Source of the DNA: Rhodovulum sp. ES.010
GTDB lineage: Bacteria > Pseudomonadota > Alphaproteobacteria > Rhodobacterales > Rhodobacteraceae
Direction of reading: 5' to 3'
NCBI RefSeq assembly: GCF_900142935.1
Contig: NZ_FSRS01000002.1
Span: forward strand, 1 to 64,000
Length of the DNA: 64,000 nt
A program made the position numbers and the translations under genes. Shown piece by piece: positions 50,006 to 58,144 of this stretch. Under the pieces are notes generated by a model. That model did no database searches. It worked only from the letters and a program-made list of their open reading frames with translations, and was not told the DNA's origin. Position 1 is the first letter of the stretch; every line of letters starts with the position of its first letter.

Positions 50006-52537
50006 ATGGCCATTCGTTCAATCATTCCAAGCGACACGCAGGCAAGCCTGGGGGTACAGATGGGCAGCGCCTCCGCGATCACCATTTCCGTGGCGGCCTG
50101 GGGCCGCGGCGCCCCGCGGCACATGGGCCACGGGCTGCTGGGCGGCGATGCGTCCCTGCCCCTGCCCGCCGGCTTCGGGCCCGGCAACCACCACATGCTG
50201 GCCACGGATGCGAACGGGCGCGTGGACATCCGCCCCGGCCCGAACCACCGCTCGATCTATTTCGGGAAGGCCGGGGGCGCGACCACCCATACCCGCGCGC
50301 AGATCGCGGCGGCCACGGGCATTGCCGACTCCCAGGTGCCCGCCCAGATCAGGATCGGGCTGCCGGTTTCGGGGACCAAGCATTTCTGGGGCCAGCACCC
50401 GGATTACGCGCTGGAACCCGGCCTGGTCTGGAACGTGACGGAACAGTTCTTTGCGCTGGAGACCACCCAGCCGATCTCGATCTGGTTCCATTTCGAGCGC
50501 GGCGGCACCTTTGCCAGCCTCGGGAAATGGGCGGGCAAATCGGGCTATCTGCGCCACCCCATCGTCTACAAGGCCTATGGCAGCGGCCCCCTGCCGGTCA
50601 TTTCCCGGCCGCTGGCTTTCATCGGGGCCCCGGAAAACAACATCGTCCTCGAGGAACTGGACAACGGGCAGATCGCCGAACCCCCGATCAACCCGGACGA
50701 TGAGAACGGCGGCCGGATCAAGGAAGGTTTCCTCTTCAACCAGCCCAGCCGGAACTGGCTCATCAACCTGTGCGACCTGTCGGGCAAGGAACGCGCGTTC
50801 CAGGGCGTGTCCCGGTTCACGCTGACCCGGAACCGGATCAACGATTCCCGCTATCTCCGCCCGAGGGACGGGATCACATGGGCCACGGCGGCCCTGTCCC
50901 GCGACGACCGGATCATGGGCTTCTACGCCTACGATGCCGACGGCTTCGCGCTGTTTCGGAACACGGTGGTCGAGGCCGGGTTCCACCGGGATTTCGACCC
51001 CGACGCCAACCCGCCGACCGCCGAGGACCCGCTGTCCCCGTCGCAATTCAACCACGGCGGCTACATCAAGGAGGTGGGGAGCGACCATACCGCCATCGAG
51101 AACGTCTTCGCCTTCAACTCGTCGCACGGCGTCAAGTGGGGGTCGGGCGTCTTCCAGGTTCACAACCTCTATTTCGAGAACCCGGCCCACTACCTGATCC
51201 TGGGGCCCTACACCTACAACCAGGACCCCGCCAAGAACGCCGGGATGAACATCTCGGTCTGCTACCAGAACGTGATGCTCGGCACGCGCTGGCCGCCCGC
51301 TTTCGGCGGCATAGACAGCATCGCCTATTTCCGCGGCCAGATCGGCACCGGCGGCGCCGCCTACCCCTGGCAATGGGAGCAGGTGCTGCTGCACGCGGCC
51401 AACCCCAACGACCCCGCCGAGGTCGAGGCGAAACCCGACAGCTTCGCGGAATATTCCGAGGCCGTCTCGACGACGCATGGCGAAAACGCGGACACGCCCT
51501 GGCCGATCCGGAACTTCGTGGGCAACTGGCTGGAATACGAGGACGTGAACATCACGCTCGATCAGGCCGGGCTCAACGACCTGACGCTGCATCACTGGGT
51601 CGACGACGAACTGGGCCAGCCGCGGGGAAGTTCGGACACGCTGAACGTGGTGGACTATCTCAAGGCGGTCGATTTCGATACGATCCCGCAGATCGTCGCG
51701 CACTTCCTGACCACGCTGGGCGCGGATTACGGCGTCTATTCGGGCGCTGATACCCTGACCTTCACCCCCGAGCCCCGTTCCGAGGGCTGGCGCTGGGACG
51801 GGCCCTACAACTGGTCGCTTGGCCGCGTGCCGCAGGGCGGCGACAGCGTGGCGCTGAACGGCGCGGACCCGGTGGCGGGCTGGCAGAACATCCATCTCGC
51901 CGCGCTCGACTTGGGGGCGAACGCCAACCTGATCCGCTTCGGCGGGCGGATGGTGCTGGACGCGCTCAGCGGGTCGGGCACGATTACGGTCAGGGACAGC
52001 GCGGAAATCTACCTCGGCGCGGTTTCAAGCAGCGGGATCGCGATGACGCTGGAGGATGGCGGCCTGCTGCTGACCGGCAGCGTCGCCGACAACCTGTCGC
52101 TGACCTGCGAGGGGCTATGCGAGGCGATCATCCAGCCCGGCGCGGCCCTGACCATCGCCCCCGGCCAGACGCTCACCATCGACGGCGACGCCGGCAAGGT
52201 CGGCTTCGACGGCGCGGGCGGCGGCACGGCGACCCTGACGCTGGCCGGCAGCTTGCAGTTCGTGGCCGGCCCGACGGCGTTTTCCGTGATCCGGGAATGG
52301 GACACCGGGCTGCCCGGGCTCGACGCCTACAACCGGCCGGTCCCCCGCTCGGTGGCCTCGACTGTCGTTCTCGGCGGCGACCTGATCGTGGACGTGACGG
52401 GGCTGGCCCCGAACGTCTACACCCTGATTGCCGCGGACAGCCTGTCGGGCGACTTCGCCAGCACGCAAGTCACCGGCGGGACCGGCACCGTGAGCATCGA
52501 TCGGGCGGCGGGCGCGGTCACGATCAAGGTCGACTGA
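50006..52537 (+). CDS. Right-handed beta-helix surface protein, third paralogue (843 aa)
   Basis: ATG 50006 is preceded by a strong GGGGGGGAG site 6 bases upstream; the frame is open back to 49730. No Sec signal. GFGPGNHHMLATDANGRVDI parallels the LGDHYMLATDANDEVIVEWG segment of the giant proteins at 8061 and 58205. A beta-helix region (about 170-570) follows with strands such as NNIVLEELDNGQIAE and AIENVFAFNSSHGVKWGSG. The C-terminal module WRWDGPYNWSLGRVPQGGDS and GDAGKVGFDGAGGGTATLTL matches the same module of the giants, but it lacks their lectin-like repeats and LLMEF end. Its role is probably matrix adhesin or polysaccharide lyase/epimerase-like; no active site was identified. Convergent with repA. 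Confidence 0.8.
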   Translation: MAIRSIIPSDTQASLGVQMGSASAITISVAAWGRGAPRHMGHGLLGGDASLPLPAGFGPGNHHMLATDANGRVDIRPGPNHRSIYFGKAGGATTHTRAQIAAATGIADSQVPAQIRIGLPVSGTKHFWGQHPDYALEPGLVWNVTEQFFALETTQPISIWFHFERGGTFASLGKWAGKSGYLRHPIVYKAYGSGPLPVISRPLAFIGAPENNIVLEELDNGQIAEPPINPDDENGGRIKEGFLFNQPSRNWLINLCDLSGKERAFQGVSRFTLTRNRINDSRYLRPRDGITWATAALSRDDRIMGFYAYDADGFALFRNTVVEAGFHRDFDPDANPPTAEDPLSPSQFNHGGYIKEVGSDHTAIENVFAFNSSHGVKWGSGVFQVHNLYFENPAHYLILGPYTYNQDPAKNAGMNISVCYQNVMLGTRWPPAFGGIDSIAYFRGQIGTGGAAYPWQWEQVLLHAANPNDPAEVEAKPDSFAEYSEAVSTTHGENADTPWPIRNFVGNWLEYEDVNITLDQAGLNDLTLHHWVDDELGQPRGSSDTLNVVDYLKAVDFDTIPQIVAHFLTTLGADYGVYSGADTLTFTPEPRSEGWRWDGPYNWSLGRVPQGGDSVALNGADPVAGWQNIHLAALDLGANANLIRFGGRMVLDALSGSGTITVRDSAEIYLGAVSSSGIAMTLEDGGLLLTGSVADNLSLTCEGLCEAIIQPGAALTIAPGQTLTIDGDAGKVGFDGAGGGTATLTLAGSLQFVAGPTAFSVIREWDTGLPGLDAYNRPVPRSVASTVVLGGDLIVDVTGLAPNVYTLIAADSLSGDFASTQVTGGTGTVSIDRAAGAVTIKVD

Positions 52538-52542
52538 CCGCC

Positions 52543-52572
52543 CTGCCCCGCCGGGCAGCCGGTCCGCGGACC
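52543..52572. terminator. Bidirectional terminator-like hairpins between convergent genes
   Basis: CTGCCC-CGCC-GGGCAG (52543-52558) and the palindrome GGTCCGCGGACC (52561-52572) occupy the 40 bp between the beta-helix gene and repA. Confidence 0.6.
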
Positions 52573-52577
52573 TGCGA

Positions 52578-53582
52578 TCAGGTCTCCCGGCGCTTGGCGA
52601 GCCAGCCCAGAAAGGCCCGGTCGGGCGCCCGCAGCGGCGTCCGACCGGTCCGCGCCCAGAAAGCCCGCCATTCCGCCTCCAGCGCGTAGACATCGGCACC
52701 GGGGGCAAGGCGCCGGGCCTCCTCGAGCACCTCGGGCGACAGCACGGGCGCCTGTCCGGGCTCGACCACCGCATCGCGCAGGGAGACGCGGATCAGGTCG
52801 CCCGGCTCCTCGACCAGGTGGTACTCGGGCAGCGGATCGCGGCCGATGATCTCGCGCAGCATCGCGCGGAACACGCGTTTCGGGCTTGCCGAGCCGGTCT
52901 TGAGCGCCAGCGTGGTCACCGACACACGCCATTCGGGCTGGCGCCCGCAATGCTTGCGGCACAGTTCGTAAAGGCGCCGCTCCAGCGGTTTTCTCAGGCG
53001 GAAATATCCCCTGTCGAGGGTCAGCACGCTGCGCGACAGCACCGCGCGGTACAGCCATTCCGACAGCGTAACCCGTACGCTGACCATGCGTCCGGCGCGG
53101 GTCCGGCGCACGATCTGCCAGCTCTCGATCAGCCCGAAGCCCGTCGTGGTCTCGACATCGCCGGTCACGATATTGGTGGTGATCCGGGTGCCGGCCAGCC
53201 GCTCGAAGGCATCGCGCAACCGCCGGTAGCCGTCGCCGCTGGTTTCGCGGTTGGTCGCGGTCAGGAGGTCGTAGGCGGTCAGCGTCAGGTGGCGCGAAGT
53301 CTCGCGCCCGGCGTTCAGCGCCGCCATAAGCTGGCTGATGCAGAAGATCAGGATATCGGCGTCGAAGGTCGTCGCTCGGCCCTTGACGCTGGGCGTGACG
53401 GTGACGCGGATGCCGTTGTGGTCGTAATCCAGAACGCGGCGGTCCGGCCGGGTCGAGAGCGAGAACAGCGGATGTTCCATCGCCGCGATGTCATGCTTGG
53501 GACTGGGCGCAAGAAAGTCGCAGACGAAGAAGTCGCCCAACGCGGCGGGTGTCCCGCCCGATCGTACCTGCCCGTCCCGCAT
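52578..53582 (-). CDS. repA: Plasmid replication initiator RepA (RPA family)
   Basis: A 334-residue initiator of the RepA family of Rhodobacterales plasmids. Features: HPLFSLSTRPDRRVLDYDHN, VTPSVKGRATTFDADILIFC, RHLTLTAYDLLTATNRETSG and paired winged-helix motifs (GYFRLRKPLERRLYELCRKH; VTTLALKTGSASPKRVFRAM). The C-terminal EAEWRAFWARTGRTPLRAPD is typical. It faces away from parA, with an origin-like region between. Start at ATG 53582 as the first plausible codon before the conserved region; the frame is open further upstream. It defines the window as plasmid or chromid DNA. Confidence 0.92.
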   Translation of the reverse strand: MRDGQVRSGGTPAALGDFFVCDFLAPSPKHDIAAMEHPLFSLSTRPDRRVLDYDHNGIRVTVTPSVKGRATTFDADILIFCISQLMAALNAGRETSRHLTLTAYDLLTATNRETSGDGYRRLRDAFERLAGTRITTNIVTGDVETTTGFGLIESWQIVRRTRAGRMVSVRVTLSEWLYRAVLSRSVLTLDRGYFRLRKPLERRLYELCRKHCGRQPEWRVSVTTLALKTGSASPKRVFRAMLREIIGRDPLPEYHLVEEPGDLIRVSLRDAVVEPGQAPVLSPEVLEEARRLAPGADVYALEAEWRAFWARTGRTPLRAPDRAFLGWLAKRRET

Positions 53583-53629
53583 CGCCTCACCGATCCCCGT
53601 ATTCCGGGATTCGTCGTTTCATTGACGGG

Positions 53630-53790
53630 TACAGTAGTTATCCACATCCCGGCCGTAAAGCGGCGGATCGGGGGATCGGAGTCGGTTCCTCGTGGCTTCG
53701 GAATCGCCCGATCGTGGGATCGGAATCGCCTTGGCTCGCAGAACGGCGAAAAAATCCTTTCAGAAAAAATGCTTAGAAAAAGCGCGGACT
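53630..53790. other. Putative replication origin (oriV) with DnaA box and 22-bp-spaced iterons
   Basis: A perfect DnaA box TTATCCACA lies at 53638-53646. CGGAGTCGGT (53677), CGGAATCGCC (53699) and CGGAATCGCC (53721) recur with exact 22-bp spacing, as RepA iterons do, and a fourth weaker unit may start near 53655. An AT-rich stretch with A-runs (53740-53785) follows, suited to strand opening. It lies between divergent repA and parA. Confidence 0.7.
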
Positions 53791-53886
53791 CTCCGTAACG
53801 ATACATATAACATCAAGATAACTGGGCTGCCCGGCCTATGCCTTGCGCAAAGGTCCGGCATCACCGCCAAAAGCTCCCAAGAAGAG

Positions 53887-53962
53887 ACGTGTCCCTTGGC
53901 ATGTGACACGTTTTGCGGCATGCTTAAAAAAAAGCGTGACATGGAGGATCGAGCGGTGACAC
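53887..53962. promoter_or_regulatory. Inverted repeat and GTGACA repeats before parA (parS/operator candidate)
   Basis: ACGTGTC (53887-53893) and GACACGT (53905-53911) form a perfect 7-bp inverted repeat. GTGACAC or GTGACAT recurs at 53903, 53936 and 53956, the last overlapping the parA start. Such elements upstream of parAB serve as centromere or autoregulatory operator. Confidence 0.5.
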
Positions 53963-55335
53963 AGGACCTGCCTCCCTATTTCAACATTGCTCCGGACGGG
54001 GCCATGACGACGCTCGGGGCCCCCGTGGGCACGGCACAATTCGCCAGCGTGGCGGAATCCTGTCGCCGGGGGCGGGCGGATCTCGCGGCGCGGGGGCTGG
54101 ACGCAACCGGGGAACGGCGGTTGCGCCTGTTCTCCACCTGGGAGATCACCCGCTACCTGATCCCGGTGGCGCCGGCCCATTTCCGCCGGGTGCTGCGGCA
54201 GAACCCGGACCTGCCCCAGGGACGCTCCGAAACAGAGGGCGGCGCGAAGTGGTTCTCGCTGGACGAAGTGCTGCGGCTGCGGGCGCATTTCGGGGCGGAA
54301 GGTTCCAAGGCCAAGGGCTACCTGCCCTACCGGCCCGAGGGCCTGCCTGCCAAGATCGTCGCGGTGGCGAATTTCAAGGGCGGGGTCGGCAAGACCTCGA
54401 CGGCGGCGCACCTGGCGATGTCCGCCGCGCTCGACGGCTACCGGGTGCTGGTGATCGACCTCGACAGCCAAGGGTCGATGACCTCGATCTTCGGCGGGCA
54501 GATCGCCGACGAATGGGACACCGCCTTCCCGCTGCTTGCGCGCCACTACGCCACCACGCTCCGGGCCGACAACCAGCGGCGCCTCGACCGGGGCGAGGCG
54601 CCGCTGCCGCTGGACGACACCCTGGGCGAGGCACTGAAGGTCACGGCACAGGACGTGATCGGCCGCACCCATTGGCCGAATATCGACCTGATCGGGGCGC
54701 AGCTGAACCTCTACTGGGCGGAATTCCAGATTCCGGTCTGGCGGATGCAGTCGCGCGGCTGGCGGCTGTGGGACGCGCTGACCGACATCCTGGCCGAGGA
54801 CGGGGTGCTGGACGCCTACGACCTCGTCTTCCTCGATACCCCCCCGGCGCTCGGCTATCTCACGATCAACGGGCTGGCGGCGGCCGACATCCTGCTGGTG
54901 CCCTTCGGCGCGTCGTTCCTGGAATTCGACTCCACGGGGCGGTTCTTCGACATGCTGCACGCCACCTTCGCCTCGATCGAGGAGGGCGAGAACGTCGCCG
55001 CCCGCGCGCTGGGGCGCGAGGAGCTGCAGTTCGAATGGGACGCAGTGCGCGCGGTGATGACCCGCTACGACGCCGCCCAGCAGGCCGAGATGGCGGGGCT
55101 GATCCAGGCCTATATGGGCCCGGTGCTCTCGCCCCACAGGCAGGATTTCACCGCGCTGATCGGCCAGGCGGGGGAGCAGGTGAACGGCATCTACGAGGCC
55201 GATTACCGCGATTTCAACCGCGAGACCTATGCCCGCGGCCGCGCCGCCTTCGACGCGACCTACGCCGCGTTCAAGACCCTGCTCTACGGCATCTGGCGGC
55301 GCGAGGAACTGGCCCGGGCGGAAGCCGCCGAATGA
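53956..55335 (+). CDS. parA: Plasmid partition ATPase ParA
   Basis: A 459-residue type Ia ParA. An N-terminal DNA-binding region (about 1-130, LFSTWEITRYLIPVAPAHFR) precedes the Walker-type ATPase domain with deviant Walker A ANFKGGVGKTSTAAHLAM, Walker A' VLVIDLDSQGSMTSIFGG and Walker B YDLVFLDTPPALGYLTINGL. GTG 53956 is preferred because GGAGG lies 8 bases upstream; ATG 53941 overlaps that site. The N-terminal HTH implies that it also represses its own operon. parB follows after 46 bp. Confidence 0.95.
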   Translation: MTQDLPPYFNIAPDGAMTTLGAPVGTAQFASVAESCRRGRADLAARGLDATGERRLRLFSTWEITRYLIPVAPAHFRRVLRQNPDLPQGRSETEGGAKWFSLDEVLRLRAHFGAEGSKAKGYLPYRPEGLPAKIVAVANFKGGVGKTSTAAHLAMSAALDGYRVLVIDLDSQGSMTSIFGGQIADEWDTAFPLLARHYATTLRADNQRRLDRGEAPLPLDDTLGEALKVTAQDVIGRTHWPNIDLIGAQLNLYWAEFQIPVWRMQSRGWRLWDALTDILAEDGVLDAYDLVFLDTPPALGYLTINGLAAADILLVPFGASFLEFDSTGRFFDMLHATFASIEEGENVAARALGREELQFEWDAVRAVMTRYDAAQQAEMAGLIQAYMGPVLSPHRQDFTALIGQAGEQVNGIYEADYRDFNRETYARGRAAFDATYAAFKTLLYGIWRREELARAEAAE

Positions 55336-55381
55336 CCTGCGCCCGGTCGTTTCACCCCATCTTAGCCAAGGAGCCCGTCTG

Positions 55382-56365
55382 ATGGCGCGCAGAAAACGCC
55401 TCTCCCCGATGCCGGACCTGCCCGATGCCGAGGACCCCATGACCCAGCGTTACCCCCAGGGTGTCGCGCCGACCGCGACCCGCCGGCCGCCGGTGGCCGA
55501 GGTCGCCGCCGATGCCGCCACCCGCGCCGCGCTGGACCGGCTGTCCGGCGAGATCGCCGCGGCCCGGGAGAGCGGGCGGATGGTGGTTTCGGTGCCGCTC
55601 GCGGCGGTCGAGGCGGGCCACCTGATGCGCGACCGGCTGCACCACGACGCCGAGGAGATGGCGGCGCTGAAGGCGAGCCTGGCCGCGCGCGGCCAGCAGA
55701 CCCCGGTCGAGGTGGTCGACCTGGGCGGCGGGCGTTACGGGCTGATCTCGGGGGCACGGCGCCTGGCGGCGCTGTCGGACTTGCATGCCGAGACGGGCGA
55801 GTCCCGCTTTGCCGAGATCCAGTGCCTGATCCGCAGCCCCGAAGGCGCGGCCGGGGCCTATCTGGCGATGGTCGAGGAAAACGAGATCCGTGCCGACCTG
55901 TCGTTCTACGAGCGCGGGCGGCTGGTCGCCGAGGCGGCCCGGATGGGGCTGTTCGAGGACCCGGCCGCCGCGGCGCGCGGGCTGTTCGCCAACGCCCCGG
56001 CCGCGCGGCGCTCGAAGATCCTGACCTTCGCCGGGCTGCACGAGACGCTGGGCGCGGTGCTGCGGTTTCCCGCCGCGATCCCGGAACGGCTGGGGCTGGC
56101 GCTGGCCGCGGCGCTCAAATCCGATCCCGGCCTGGCCGGCCGGCTGGCCGAGGCGCTGCGCAAAAGCCCCCCCGCCGATGCCGCGGCCGAACGCCGGACC
56201 CTGGAACGGGCGCTGAAGAAGGCCGCGCCCGCCCGGGCGGAGACCGCGCGCGAGGTCGCGCCGGGGATCCGGCTTGCGGCGAAGAAGGGCCGCATCGTGC
56301 TGTCGGGGGGCGCCGTCGACGACGGCCTGGCCGAGGCGATCGCCGGCTTTCTCGCCCGCCGGTGA
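55382..56365 (+). CDS. parB: Plasmid partition protein ParB
   Basis: A 327-residue centromere-binding protein. The ParB/Srx domain holds MVVSVPLAAVEAGHLMRDRL, LKASLAARGQQTPVEVVDLG and the CTP-binding-type motif YGLISGARRLAALSDLHAET. Box II is LAMVEENEIRADLSFYERGR and the HTH region RRSKILTFAGLHETLGAVLR. The AAGGAG site 9 bases before ATG 55382 sets the start. Operon partner of parA; 168 bp separate it from xrtE. Confidence 0.94.
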   Translation: MARRKRLSPMPDLPDAEDPMTQRYPQGVAPTATRRPPVAEVAADAATRAALDRLSGEIAAARESGRMVVSVPLAAVEAGHLMRDRLHHDAEEMAALKASLAARGQQTPVEVVDLGGGRYGLISGARRLAALSDLHAETGESRFAEIQCLIRSPEGAAGAYLAMVEENEIRADLSFYERGRLVAEAARMGLFEDPAAAARGLFANAPAARRSKILTFAGLHETLGAVLRFPAAIPERLGLALAAALKSDPGLAGRLAEALRKSPPADAAAERRTLERALKKAAPARAETAREVAPGIRLAAKKGRIVLSGGAVDDGLAEAIAGFLARR

Positions 56366-56533
56366 CGGCCGGGGCACGAGATTTCCGGCGCTTGCCAGAA
56401 AAAATCCCGCGTTTCCAAGGTTCTGGCGTTTCGGTTTTCGCATGCGAAACCGCGCCTTTCGCGCAACGTCCTTGAGCGGTGTCCCGGGCTGGGCTATCCC
56501 GCAAGGACGGGGTGGGGAATTCGGAGCGCGAGA

Positions 56534-58144
56534 ATGGAACGCATGCCTGCAGCACGGGCCGGTGCGGCCGGGGGAGGGCTGTGGATCGTCCTGGGGCTGC
56601 TGGCGGCCGAATTTGCCGCGATCAGCCTGATCTACAAGCACGGGATCGATTTCGACTGCCAGGCGAACTGGGGCTGGCGCATCTGCGGCGCGGCCAGCGG
56701 CGTGATGGTCAGCGCGCTGACCTTGGCCGGCGCGCTCGCGCTGTTCGCGATGCTCGCGCGCGGGGCGATGGCGCGGTTCCTGGCCGAGGCCGGGCCGCGC
56801 CCCCTGCCCCTCGGCCTCAACCTCGCCGGGGTGGCGGTGATGTTCCTGCCGCTGCTGTTTCTCGAGAACGGCACCGGGCGCATGTTCGTGGCGCCGGCCG
56901 CGGCGGTCTGGGGGCTGGGCATGCTGCTGGGCGGGGCCGGCGCGGCGCTGATGCTGGCGCCGCCGGCGCGCTGGCGGACCCTGCTGGCCGAGGCCGGCCG
57001 GCCGCTGGCGCTGAGCGCCGTGGCGGGGCTGGCCGCGCCCTATCTCGCGATCAAGATCCGCCCGCTCTGGCAGGTCGACACGATCACCGAGGCCACCTTC
57101 GCCGCGGTGGTCTGGGGGACGCGGGTCTTGGGCTACAGCATCGAGACCGACCCTGCGCGCAAGATCATCGGCGCCGAGGGGTTCCGGATCGACATCGCCC
57201 CGGTCTGCTCGGGGGTCGAGGGGATGGCCCTGGTCACGATCTTCGTGACGGTGTTCCTGATCCTGTTCCGCCACGAGCTTCGCTTTCCCCTGGCGCTGGT
57301 GCTGCTGCCGCTCGGCATCGCCGTCAGCGCGTTGTTGAACGTGGTGCGGATCGTGGCCCTGCTGGCGCTGGGGCTGAGCGGCCATCCCGAACTGGCCGTG
57401 GGCGGCTTTCACAGCCATGCGGGCTGGCTGATGTTCACCCTGATCGCCTTGGGGGTGGTGGCGCTCGCGCGGGGCGTCCCCGCGCTCTATCGCGGGGCGG
57501 CGGGCGCGGGGCCGGCCGCGGCGGCGCCCCTGCCCCCGCTGTGGCGCGATCCGATGGCCGCCCGGATCCTGCCCTTCGCGGTGTTGATGCTCTCGGCGCT
57601 GGTGGTCTCGACGCTGTCGACCGCGCCGGGGGCGCTCTACCCGCTGCGCACCGCGCTCCTGGGGGCGGTGGTGGCGCTGTTCTGGCCGATCTACCGCGCG
57701 CTGGACTGGCGGCTCGACCCGGTGGCCCTCGGGGCGGGGGCGGCGATCGGCGCGATGTGGTGCGTGATCCCGGTGCCGGCGGGCGATGCCGCGCCGCCCT
57801 ATGGCACGCTCGCCGGGGCGGCGCTGGTGGGGTGGTACCTGGCCCGCGGCCTCGGCACGGTGCTTCTGGTGCCGCTCGTCGAGGAGCTGTTCTTCCGCGA
57901 CTACCTGGAGGGCAAGCTCAGGCTGGGGCAGGGGCGGGCCTGGGCCGTCGCCGCGGCGCTGGTCTCGGCCTCGGCCTTCGCCGCGCTGCACGACCGCTGG
58001 GCCGAGGCGCTGGTGGCCGGGCTGGTGTTTTCCTGGGTCTGCCGCCGGCGCGGGCGGATCGGCGATGCGGTGCTCGCCCATGCCGTGGCCAACGCGGTGG
58101 TCTACGGGGTGGCGGTGACCACGGGCAACCTGCAGATCATCTAG
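56534..58144 (+). CDS. xrtE: Exosortase E fused to a CPBP (CAAX-type) protease
   Basis: A 536-residue inner-membrane fusion. The exosortase half (about 1-320) has Cys in IDIAPVCSGVEGMALVTIFV, Arg in ALLNVVRIVALLALG and His in VGGFHSHAGWLMF. The C-terminal half (about 335-536) is a CPBP intramembrane metalloprotease with LVEELFFRDYLEGKL (EExxxR), SAFAALHDRW (FxxxH) and LAHAVANAVVYGV. This is the architecture of XrtE, partner of VPEID-CTERM proteins; one such substrate is at 23415. The 3' 620 bp lie inside inverted-repeat arm 2, and a truncated copy is at 12915-13534. All catalytic residues are present, so this is the functional copy. Confidence 0.93.
   Translation: MERMPAARAGAAGGGLWIVLGLLAAEFAAISLIYKHGIDFDCQANWGWRICGAASGVMVSALTLAGALALFAMLARGAMARFLAEAGPRPLPLGLNLAGVAVMFLPLLFLENGTGRMFVAPAAAVWGLGMLLGGAGAALMLAPPARWRTLLAEAGRPLALSAVAGLAAPYLAIKIRPLWQVDTITEATFAAVVWGTRVLGYSIETDPARKIIGAEGFRIDIAPVCSGVEGMALVTIFVTVFLILFRHELRFPLALVLLPLGIAVSALLNVVRIVALLALGLSGHPELAVGGFHSHAGWLMFTLIALGVVALARGVPALYRGAAGAGPAAAAPLPPLWRDPMAARILPFAVLMLSALVVSTLSTAPGALYPLRTALLGAVVALFWPIYRALDWRLDPVALGAGAAIGAMWCVIPVPAGDAAPPYGTLAGAALVGWYLARGLGTVLLVPLVEELFFRDYLEGKLRLGQGRAWAVAAALVSASAFAALHDRWAEALVAGLVFSWVCRRRGRIGDAVLAHAVANAVVYGVAVTTGNLQII

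Noticed and set aside
55352..58081. 909-codon minus-strand frame over parB and xrtE
   Set aside because: Low-complexity Arg/Gly/Gln/Pro translation. Both plus-strand genes are recognised families.
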